Assembly: GCF_012273895.1 (NCBI RefSeq)
Contig: NC_052112.1
Location: forward strand, 7,974,102 to 8,038,101
Direction: 5' to 3'
DNA: 64,000 nt
Source of the DNA: Zerene cesonia
Lineage: Eukaryota > Arthropoda > Insecta > Lepidoptera > Pieridae
Shown here: one piece after another, positions 52,501-62,066 of the stretch
How the letters are laid out: the number at the start of each line of letters is the position of its first letter
Position numbering within the stretch: position 1 is the stretch's first letter
Position numbers and translations under genes: made by a program
The notes under the pieces: model-generated
What the model saw: the letters and a program-made list of their open reading frames with translations, nothing else
Told to the model about the DNA's origin: nothing
The model's database searches: none

Positions 52501-54713
52501 AAGAAAACCTTTTTTATGATTGAATACGGTTCTCATTTCAGCTAGGAGTCCGAGATGTTTTCGAACCACGGCAAAGAGACTTCACGCCAATGACGTCCCA
52601 ACCGGGTGTCTATGTACGCAGTATAGAACAAGCAGTTTCTGTTACTATAAGAAAATACCAACCAGATGACGCTAAGAGTAAGCATTCTACATTATGCGAA
52701 TCGTCCATTTAATACCTTGTTATCCATAATTCCAACTGGGTGTAAATCTGCTTTGCAGTAATGATCAAATATTCCGCAAAACGATTGATGCTTGCAATAC
52801 ATACATATATAGCACATATTCTGACAATATCTTCAAATTAGATAGGTAAATTTTCCATATCAACGTGAGTATATGGTAATTATGTTTATAAAATAATGAA
52901 ACATATAGTTTTGTTTTACGAAGGGCTGAATATGCATTGTGGTCACGGTGTTGATCCATTTAATTATAACAGGCGTGGTTGTGGCGAGCTTTGAACAAGA
53001 CGAAGTCATGCGCTAACGACCGCGGACATCCTTGAAACCATTCACAGTTCACACGCTCAGGGCCCTGTTGCGAATCATCAATCGATAAAAAACATGATAT
53101 ACATTGCTAATCAGGAAAATTTAAACAATAGAAAAAAGAGGAAAGATTTGATTTTTCGCTTGTTAGGATCTAAATTAAAACATACTGCATCGATTATAAT
53201 AAGCTGCATCTTTAACGAGTTAATTAGGCTACTATTTTTATCTCAGATCGATACAGCAGAAGCCGGGGCAAGCGATTAGTATTTAATATTTTGTACAATA
53301 GTGACAATGCATAAAGTGCTATCTTTATAATCGAATAAGAAATAACCACATGAACACTGAAGTGTCACCGATCAATTCGTCTTGACGAAATAACGCAATA
53401 ATCTTTTTAGTTATAGTAATATAACAAAAACAAAATATTTTGATCAATTCTTATTACAAGAATGCTATGCAAGCTATATTATCTTCACCAACAAGAATGT
53501 GCCAATGTTGCAAGTACGGCAATTAGTTTTGTCATATGCAAACGCATTATACAGATTCAAATTTTTGCCTCGACCTTATTTTCCGGTTTAGGATTAACTT
53601 AATGATTATTACCAAAAGAGTGCGAATTTGTGGTGCTAAAGCATGAGAGGACAATTTCCATTGTCTATGAGTAGTGATGTTGCAACACGGCGACACGCGC
53701 ATTTGAATCTATTGACGCGCCAGCGCCGAGCTGGATCTGCGTAGGCATCGACAATTAGGAAAATGGCCCGTTGGCTGTTGCACAAACGTTATTACCGGAA
53801 TTGAATGCCTAATCGAGATTGGAATAATGATTCCTCGATACAGCAACTTTTCAATTTCATAAATGAGCAAATCTGGGTAAAAATTACGACGTAATTGTTT
53901 CCTGTGACCACAAATAATTTGCTATTTTGTTTTAATTTTAACGGTCCGGCGCATTTGCATATCAAGGACGCAGCTTTGCTACATAGCGTCAATTCAAATT
54001 AAAAAAGAATTAGTAGTTATATATTATTTTTTGTTATATCATCATTTCTGCAAGGATAAAGTTATTTTTTTACTTTAAATCTGCGGTTTGGTCCAGAAAG
54101 CTTATATCTTCTTTCTAAAGGTAAATATTATAACTTTAACATCTTAGTAGACGCCTCCGCAAAGGGATTAACGACATTAAAAGGTATGGGATAAAGAGAT
54201 AATATTTCCAGGAAATTCCCTCCCCTGGGAAGGGCAAGTATGGAATACAAGCTCTCCAACCACTCACCGAACAAAACACAGTAGCATTTGCATGTTACTA
54301 TTTCACGCCGTACTTCTGTTGCTCGAACCTTTATTTAAACGTTTTCACTCTTTGAGCCAGAACTTTTAAACGTTCGTTATGATATCTGCAATATGTAATG
54401 TTATCAGCAACTCAAATACAAACACATTTTTTTACGTTATAAAATAAGCAAAGTTACCTACTTTGATTGAATTAAAAATAACTCTGTTTATTGTTACTTG
54501 TACGTCTACAAATGTTTGCGTGCGACTTTTTAGCCCTTGTAGTTCCCATAAATATTTTATTATATCAAATTTCTTTCAGGGTATGTGTCAAAAAGGAATC
54601 CGGTGGTATTCTCAGCTACATATCCCTTTTTATACTTTGTTATGGATTCTAATATACAAGTGGCCTTAATGGCTGGCAAAATGGTAGATCCACTAAATAC
54701 TAGAATATTATAG
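49503..54713 (+). CDS. secreted serpin with Ser/Thr-rich insert, probably non-inhibitory
   Basis: Five exons in phase: 49503-49892, 50136-51014, 51102-51380, 52542-52677 and 54580-54713, giving 605 residues; a typical serpin is about 400. A hydrophobic N-terminus suggests a signal peptide. The serpin fold is clear from NNIAFSPYGLMGILVALFEG near the start, LRLPLDSERYYLLVILP in the middle and VVFSATYPFLYFVMD near the end. Residues about 178-369 form a Ser/Thr-rich insert that looks mucin-like and O-glycosylated, followed by a basic ERRKKS segment that could be a processing site. The reactive-loop region (EQAVSVTIRKYQPDDAKRYV) lacks the small-residue hinge of inhibitory serpins, so I infer it does not inhibit proteases. 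It may correspond to fly Spn100A, a large non-inhibitory serpin, but that is a guess. Confidence 0.88.
51500..51540 (+). repeat. tRNA-like T-arm remnant
   Basis: GATGGACGCAGGTTTGAATC resembles GATGGACGTGGGTTCGAATC at 59616-59635, a degenerate B-box repeat. Intronic in the serpin. Confidence 0.3.
52003..52171. mobile_element. MITE-like element with 10-bp terminal inverted repeats
   Basis: GCATTTACAC at 52003-52012 is inverted exactly as GTGTAAATGC at 52162-52171. The 169-bp interior is full of GCGAA/TTCGC words in both directions, which is unlike the AT-rich flanks. It lies in the intron between the serpin exons ending at 51380 and starting at 52542. Confidence 0.5.
52335..52405 (+). repeat. 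dispersed lepidopteran repeat fragment
   Basis: CCCACTGCTGGGACACAGGC followed by CTCCTATGAGGG is a repeat core I recall as frequent in moth and butterfly genomes. Intronic in the serpin. Confidence 0.5.
52678..54579. other. last serpin intron
   Basis: A 1.9-kb intron with a modest GC-elevated patch at about 53660-53780. I see no coding exon or clear repeat in it. Confidence 0.5.
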
Positions 54714-55147
54714 CTTGTTTAAACATAAATGAAATGGTTTCATTTTTCTCCAGTTAATCCTTATAGAGGCAATATAAGATTATCTCCATAATTACCGTTA
54801 TGTCGTCATAAAAGATTTCACATAAAATAAATTTAAACTAATTCTCTTATGTCGGGGCTTCGTTATTGTTGGGGGACACGATTCATGTCATTTTAACTGT
54901 GCTTGTGCTATGAAATATGCAATGCTTAGACCTCTTGATTTTAAATTATTTGTATGTAATGCTATCTTTCTAAAATTATGGAAAAGTCAAATATAACAGT
55001 CTACAAAACCCATCTGTTTAGCTTTTAATATATAGAAAGTCAAATTATAAAATATTTCCTTTAATTTAGCTTACAATTGTTTATTATAACTACACTATGG
55101 AATTAAATGAAACAAAGTAATTTTTTTACATTATTTAATTACACTTC

Positions 55148-57273
55148 TCACTTTGCCTTCTTAGATTTGATCTTTCTTAAGTAGAACTCAAGTTCCTTCC
55201 CCTCCAGCACGTATCCATCAGCCCGTCCGCACTGGCCAGGCCGACTTGCTACGCACGCTGCAAAACGTAAACACGACACATGAGCGAACAATCATAACTG
55301 CTATAGAAAATAAATGATTTAATAAAGATTATCAGAGTAACTATGACAGTAAAATCATTCAGTTGCTAGACAGTTCCCAAAACGGTACCCATCAAAGAAG
55401 CAACCTCAAAACTTCTCGATTTCATCACAATATAATTCATTTTTGCAAACTCACATCAAAGATTAATCTTTGATCAAATATATCATTCAATTATATCAGG
55501 GAATTCAAAAAAAAATTAAACACATTAATTGAAGTTACCTAATAAACGTCCAGTGTGGAATTGCTCTTCTAAAGCAGCTTCAACCTTGGAAAGGCGCTGC
55601 CTTGACAAGTACTTCTTTGCTGTCTTTTTACTTCTCTTTTTGTTGATGATGGCTTCTTCAGCTTCAGTCTGGAATATTGAATATTTAATTAAATTACTAA
55701 ATTATATTTTTAGACTCTGAATTTGTAATAGTAATTGTTGAGGGATGCATGTGTTTCAGGTATCCTTAGTCAAATCACTGAACATCATTTGACACGCAAA
55801 ATGTTATCATCATGATCATGTAATGTCTAAAAAATGTTGGATACAAATGTGACCACAAGCAGCTATAAAGAAATTAACAATTTTAACTTTAAACTTGCCT
55901 AACTCACTCTCTAGCTTGGCAATGCTGACTTATATATCATCTCTCTTTAGAAATAAAGCAAAATTTATGAAAAATGGTTTAAATGAGATCAAAAGATCAA
56001 GAGATCCAGAGATTTAAGATCCAAAACCCTAAATAATTTAAAAAGATAAACCTCAAGAAAAATTAACTAAAATGTATATTCTGCCTTATTTTTAAATAAA
56101 TTCACATGACACATTAAATAGAACTACAGAATAAGACATATTTTGTTTTACTTTATATTATAAAAACAAATATAACAGTCGAAGGATAAAAATTAAAGAA
56201 AGTATAATCTACACTAATATTAAAAAAGGAAGCTTATATTTTTGTGACATTTTCAAGATAAAACCACTGGGACTGATTTCAAAACTTCTTTCACTATTAT
56301 AGAGCTGCAGCTTCACTGAGTGCCATTATTATGTATCAAGTGCAAAGCCTGCGCAAACAACTTGTAGTTAATAATTTGATACAAATACAATATTAAAAAT
56401 CCAACAGATGATCTTATTTCCCCTAAGATATTCTTGACAAATAGAAACACGACTTACCAACTTGGCACCCTTCTTTCTACCAAGAGGGAGGAGGTAGTGG
56501 GATTCATACCACTGCCTGAAAGGTGTTGCATCAACCACAACAATTGCATTTTTGACCAGGGTCTTTGTACGCACCAATTCATTGTTAGATGCGTTGTATA
56601 CTACATCAATGATACGGGTCTTGCGAGTGGCACCTGAAATATGCGTAAGAAATAATTATTTAAAATTCAAAATGAAAATATTGGATATAAAATATATTCG
56701 ATCTCACTTCTAATTAAAATAAGCAAAGCCTTTTATTAAATTTTACTCACACTCGGAACCCCAAGCGAAGTTTCCATTGTCAAGACGTAAAGCGCGATAC
56801 TTGGTATTTCCACCACGAGAACGCACCAAATGAATACGTTGAGGTCCAAGCTGAAAGAAGAAAATGGAAGTATCACAAATTAAACAAAAATAAACAAAGT
56901 CAAGTATATATGAAGAGGTTATAAGTACACGTTCTTACTTTAGTGTTTGCAGCCGGGCGACCTAACTCGTACTTCCTCTTCTTGCGGATTGGGGCGCGTT
57001 TACCGCCCGTAGCTCGCCTTTTATGCCAGTGATCACGGCTAATACCTACACATTTAGAATTATTAGCATCCAAATCCAGGAATTGTCCCAAGTTATACAA
57101 ATAGACCGAATCACTTCACAATTTTGTTTTCCATTCTAACACAGAAAATAATAACAAATACAATTTATCGAAACCGTAATGCACTAAAATTTCAATGCGA
57201 TTAAGTAAATGAAATAATCACTGTGAAGATATAATTCGATAAAATTTCTTATTTAACATACTACTCACCCATC
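55148..57273 (-). CDS. RpS8: 40S ribosomal protein S8
   Basis: RpS8 is a structural protein of the cytosolic small ribosomal subunit. Six minus-strand coding exons: 57273-57270 (ATG G), 57045-56939, 56850-56751, 56633-56458, 55668-55539 and 55257-55148. They total 627 nt, giving 208 residues plus stop, the same length as the human protein. Signature segments are GISRDHWHKRRATGGKR, KRKYELGRPAANTK, IIDVVYNASNNELVRTKTL, FRQWYESHYLLPLGRKKGAK and ASRPGQCGRADGYVLEGKEL, ending KIKSKKAK. The start codon is split from the rest by an intron one base later, common in ribosomal protein genes. It is head to head with mago. Human RPS8 hosts box C/D snoRNAs in introns, and two candidates are listed here. 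Confidence 0.98.
55355..55432 (-). ncRNA. candidate box C/D snoRNA in the last RpS8 intron
   Basis: On the minus strand a C box GTGATGA (55428-55422) is followed after 59 bases by a D box CTGA (55362-55359), a spacing of 70 nt in all. An internal TTGATGG could be C'. The terminal stem is weak. The guide upstream of the D box reads GGGAACTGTCTAGCAA. RPS8 is a known snoRNA host in vertebrates; the target here is unassigned. Confidence 0.42.
55752..55818 (-). ncRNA. candidate box C/D snoRNA in an RpS8 intron
   Basis: On the minus strand a C box ATGATGA (55813-55807) and D box CTGA (55859 is outside; the pair used is 55759-55756) span 58 nt, with an internal ATGATGT that could be C'. A CATG/CATG pairing could form a short terminal stem. 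This is shorter and weaker than the candidate in the next intron. Confidence 0.28.
56210..56365. repeat. dispersed repeat, second copy of the element near 45900-46145
   Basis: It begins CTACACTAATATTAAAAAAG and includes CTTCTTTCACTATTATAGAG and a GCTTCACTGAGTG block, as does the copy in the zinc-finger intron. It lies within an RpS8 intron. Confidence 0.45.
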
Positions 57274-57954
57274 TTGTCTGGGTCAGAAAGAAAAGGTTGT
57301 CAAAAGGAACTTTGAAGTTTAGTGTAGAACTGTCTATGGTCACCTAATTGACCCTAGATGAACTAATACTCCATCCACACACTTTTTCAGTACGCATTTT
57401 TGTACTTGATCCTCTACGTTTTGTAAAATTAAATTTCAATGAGAAAGGGAAAAATAAAATAGAAATATTACCTATGTATCAATGAATCAAAAATTTCTGA
57501 ACAAAAATCCTGTTATATGTTTTGATAGCTCTAATTCGGCAATTACACTGATAAACTCCCATAAAGGAGTCATTATTTTTTATAGTGTATTTTAACCAAA
57601 AATCAAAACTATCTGAATAATTTTTAATTACAGGTTTACCCAAATAAAAAAGTGTGACCCTTTACCTTTGCCTATCCTATAAATAAAGATTTAATGTCGC
57701 TCTGACAGCATTTTCGTTGTTTACATTTCTTGTTTTATCTATGGTTTCACCGTTCTCGCTTCGTTTTCTCTCGTTGTGTACTTTATTGGTTACCGCCAAG
57801 ATAAATAACTGTATTTGAAAAAATGGTATTTTGAACAATTAACAATATTATTGAACAACTCCTAATCGACTTACAAATTACAATTAATAATACTTTAGGA
57901 ATTAGCTAAGAGACAATAAGAGAGTGAAGGTTCCTTGTGCATAGGTTATTAAAA
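57274..57954. promoter_or_regulatory. divergent promoter region between RpS8 and mago
   Basis: About 680 bp separates the two start codons, which point away from each other. On the minus strand the RpS8 leader reads CAACCTTTTCTTTCTGACCC just before the ATG, a pyrimidine tract that fits a 5' TOP start. The mago start site is not obvious. Confidence 0.55.
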
Positions 57955-59046
57955 ATGTCTACTGATTTTTACATACGTTATTACGTGGGCCACAAAGGCA
58001 AGTTTGGTCATGAGTTTTTGGAATTTGAATTTCGACCTGATGGTAAACTCAGATATGCCAATAATTCTAATTATAAGAACGATACCATGATTCGGAAAGA
58101 AGCGTATGTGCATCCTTGTGTCATGGAGGAATTGAAACGTATAATAGTGGATTCCGAAATAATGCATGAAGATGATCGACTATGGCCACAACCAGACCGT
58201 GTCGGCAGACAGGTAATTAAACCTAGCAGCTAAAAATTTTGTTCTGGACGACTTATTTTATATGTTAATTATTTAACTTTCTAGTATGATGTACATTATC
58301 CGAACATTACATAGAAAACAAATGAGAAATAATTGAACTAAATAATAATCAAAATAAATAAAAAAGTTCTTGCATATTGTAATAGTATACTGAAATCTCA
58401 ATTAACAAATTTTTAATTCATTGTCATATCCAGAATAATAGAAAAATAGACAAATCTGAAAGTTTGAACCGGAGGCTTACGTTTTCTGAAAAATGATAAG
58501 AATGAATGCTAAAACTTGTTATTATTCAATTCCACCTAGCCTAAAACAATATTAGTCATATTCAACAGAGCAAAATATTTTATAAATATAATTTTTTATC
58601 ATAACATACTCATTGAACTTGTGTGTAGTATTTTCTTTATATTACTGAATGTTTAACACAACAACTTCAAAGTTCTACTTTAGACTACAAAAGAGTTTCA
58701 TAAATTAAAGATTTTGGACATCAGCTTGAAGAAATGGTCTGAACTGCTATTTTTACCCAAAATTAGGAATTTAATTCTTTTTGCTTTTATAGTTAAAAAA
58801 ATTAATAAATAATTTTACAATATAGTTATCAGTAATAATTGTATAATTAAATATTATTTTCAGGAACTAGAGATTGTGATTGGAGAAGAACATATTTCAT
58901 TCACAACATCTAAAACAGGATCTTTGGTGGATGTTAACCAATCTCGAGATCCTGAAGGTCTCAGATGCTTTTACTATTTGGTCCAGGATCTAAAGTGTCT
59001 CGTATTTTCTTTAATTGGTCTACACTTCAAGATCAAACCTATATAG
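57955..59046 (+). CDS. mago: mago nashi, exon junction complex core subunit
   Basis: Mago pairs with Y14 (tsunagi) in the exon junction complex, acting in mRNA localisation, splicing and decay; in flies it is needed for oskar mRNA localisation. Two exons, 57955-58212 and 58864-59046, give 146 residues, the standard length. The whole sequence is near-invariant for the family: DFYIRYYVGHKGKFGHEFLE, MIRKEAYVHPCVMEELKRII, WPQPDRVGRQELEIVIGEEH, ISFTTSKTGSLVDVN and the C-terminal LHFKIKPI. The start is the first ATG followed by STDFY; a short in-frame extension upstream has no ATG. Confidence 0.99.
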
Positions 59047-60080
59047 AGATGTATTTTTATATTAAGTTGAATTAAATAATATTTGTACTCAAGTTTCTGT
59101 TTTTATTTTAGACATTATAATTGTGAGTGAATTATAATTTAACTCATGGGCTTGGTATACATATTTCTAAATTCTATACTGCCACTTGTAGTGGTAAATG
59201 TAGAAATAGCTGTGTGTGTATGTAAGATGATACCATAAACATTCTACCAATGACCTATCGAAAGAAATGAAAGGTTAATACTAACTAAATTAAAATAAAT
59301 ATACATATTCTTGATTTGTTGGGTAATTATGTGACTTGTGTTGCCATTACATATAATATAATGATACAGTGTATATGCTCCACTGTATCTATTAACCATC
59401 TTTGCATCTGACTTACATAGGCAAAGGTGTGAGAATCTATAGATGTAGGTTTGTTAATATTACACACAAGAACTGCTTCTTTTTAATTATATAGACTGCC
59501 TTTTCGTTGGATACCACGCAAGTGACGCCGCAGGATCTAGCTAGTAGCTCATAATTACAAAACGGTTTATGCTAGGAAATTGTTACATATTTTGACTCGT
59601 ATTTAACAGAACGGCGATGGACGTGGGTTCGAATCCCGCCTCATGATTGAATTTTTCTGTTTAAAAATTTCTCATTATAAACATATATAATATAAAAATA
59701 AAAATTCAACAAAGGCTGCATTCCATCAAAATAATACTGTTCATCATTGAAATGTTACATATTGGTTAAGATAGTTTTTAATTATACAATAAGTCGGAAT
59801 TCGGATTATTAACTATTCTAATTCATTAACGAAGTTCTAAAATTTAAAAAATAACGGCTGTTAAAATATTATAATATTTTAAATTCAAATAAACAGTACT
59901 AGGTTTTTTTTTTGGATAAATTATAGCAAACCTTGTTAGACGCTGTTTGTGAATACATAATTATTTAAAGCCATCGCACATCTAAATTTTGATTGACTAT
60001 TCTCATATAAATCTATGGAAAAAAAAATCTTATCAGTTACTCTAGGTAGGTATGCATGAAAAGAAACGTATGTTGCTGTA
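59047..60080. other. intergenic region, mago to pumilio
   Basis: It holds the mago 3' UTR (possible ATTAAA signal near 59070) and a tRNA-like T-arm at 59616-59648. Otherwise AT-rich with no gene seen. Confidence 0.5.
59605..59650 (+). repeat. tRNA-like B-box repeat remnant
   Basis: GATGGACGTGGGTTCGAATC followed by CCGCCTCATG is the plus-strand counterpart of the repeat at 265-345. No full cloverleaf is visible. Confidence 0.4.
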
Positions 60081-60749
60081 TTTATTTATGTTTATAGTAT
60101 AGCTTTGCGCGTTGCGCGCGCATCGCATCTGCCCGACTATGGCGGACGGACAGTGAAGTATGGTAGAAGTCCTTTTTAAATCGGAAAGTATCGACTTTAG
60201 CCAATGGCATAAACCGGGTTTTCTGTAAAAATTGTACATTGTAAATAGTCCTGTGTACATATAGTAATTATATTTGTGGTCGTTTTGTTTAGAAATTGTG
60301 TGAATAGTGTAATATTTTGAGTGTTTATTGAATTCAGTTCTCGACGCCGACAAATCCCTAGCCAGTGTGTTAATACATTGGCTTATACCATAAAACACAA
60401 AAATAAGTGATATCACACCGCTTTTATGCTGTTTACAAGCGTATTTGTCATTTGTCTTTGTTTCTAAGTCGTCGAAACAAGCCATTGCAGTTTCATGCAA
60501 TATTTTGGTATCCCTTAGCGGCTGTCATCGTGCTTCGTTAAAACTAGTAGCTGTCATTACAAAGACAAAAAGATTAAAATAGTCTCTAAATGGCTTCAAT
60601 TTAGTATTACGCTAGCCGCATGTAGTATGTTTGATGATGTAAATCATAAAAAAATAATATAGATCGATTAATATTTACCGTAGCCGTGTTATACAGAGAT
60701 TGTGATTATTTGTTTACGGTTGTGAGGTATTGAAGCATTGTGGAACTGA
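60080..60749 (+). promoter_or_regulatory. probable pumilio promoter and 5' leader
   Basis: A GC- and CpG-rich patch at about 60105-60160 (GCGCGTTGCGCGCGCATCGC) precedes the first pumilio coding exon by about 600 bp. An in-frame TGA sits directly before the ATG at 60750, which fixes the start of the open frame. The exact start of transcription is unknown. Confidence 0.45.
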
Positions 60750-62066
60750 ATGCTTGAGCCTCACGATAGCCCAATGAAGTGGCCAGGCACAGGCGGTGAA
60801 GAAGAGGCTGGAGAAGGGGGATTACAAACGGCGCGAGTGTCCCAGAACCGCGCTCAGGATGATGCTGGTGTACACTATGTGTTTCAGCGTGAAAGCCAAG
60901 AAGCAGAATTATCTTCTTTAGCATCGAAACAGCGGTGGGCCGTTGGTGATGATAATATTGCCGAGGTAAATGTTTTCACTTAGTTGCAACAACATAATAT
61001 TACAACTCAAATCAGCTGTCACTATTCCAGTGATATAATAGTATTTTTGGTAGTGAAAAGTGTATACATATTCTATTTACCTTTTGTTTTTATTGTTACA
61101 AAATTCAATCAATTTACATTTGACATTTGTGTTAAAGTTAGGTTATAAATGTAAAGCATACTTACATTGTATCCTTTCTTACAAGATAAGTTTTGTTCAT
61201 TTTGCTTTGTAAAGAAATGATATTATTAAAATATTTAAATAACATCATTATTTATCAGACTTGTTTTCAAATTACAACTGAATTGAGTGAAATTGCCCTA
61301 TTAAATATAAAGATATACTATGATGAAGGAGTGATAACAAAATGCATTGTTCTTTTGCAATGGATTTCTTTTTGATATATGTAAAGGTTAACTTTATTCA
61401 TACAAAGCATATTGAATCTAATTAAAGTTAATGTATATGTTTTTACATTCCAAACTCATTATTATGCAAAGAAAATTAAGATATATGTAACATTAATATA
61501 GCATTCAAAACTTATTCATTAAAATATTACCTTTATGATTAATGTAATAATTTTTAATTTTAAAATTCCAGAATCAGGATAAATGGAAACACCCTGCTCC
61601 AATGGCAATGAATAATATGCAACAAGGTCAGATGGTGCCCATGAAGAACTCTCAGGGCACACCACAACAATTTATTAACCAGAATATTGCGTCGTCTGTT
61701 GGACCTTTAGCCATTAATCCTTCTGTTATTGGAAGTCATCCTCATTTGACAACTAACATGGTTCATACTCAAATTGCACCACTTCAAAACCAAGCATTGG
61801 GAAGTAATCTTACAATACCAAACAGTGCTATGATGTTGCCAGCTCTACAAGGCATGCAAAATGCTCCTCAATTAGGACAGCAAGGATTGTATGATATGCA
61901 CCAACATCATGGAAATCCAATGCAAGCCATGAATGGTATTGGGAAGAGTGCTGAACATATGATGTATTTAAGCCAGGCAGGAATGCTCGCACCTGGAACA
62001 AACCAATTTCTTCAACAAGGACAGAACCAATTAGGATTAGCACCAATACCTGCGGTCAGAAATCAG
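60750..62066 (+). CDS. pum: Pumilio, N-terminal coding exons (partial)
   Basis: Exons 60750-60965 (72 codons) and 61572-62066 (165 codons) are both phase 0. They match the N-terminus of fly Pumilio: MKWPGTGG, RAQDDAGVHYVFQR, SKQRWAVGDDN, NQDKWKHPAP, and the GLYDMHQHHGNPMQAMNGI block, in the same order. The second exon is rich in Gln, Met, Asn and Pro and ends ...PAVRNQ. In flies the next conserved segment begins AKKLW; its moth version (IAPAAKKLW) starts at 4638 in phase 0, so NQ joins IAPAAKKLW directly. Here, however, that exon lies 57 kb upstream, so the gene is broken by assembly order or exists twice. The ATG at 60750 is preceded by an in-frame stop; M9 (MKWPG) is the alternative start that aligns best with the fly protein. 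Confidence 0.92.
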
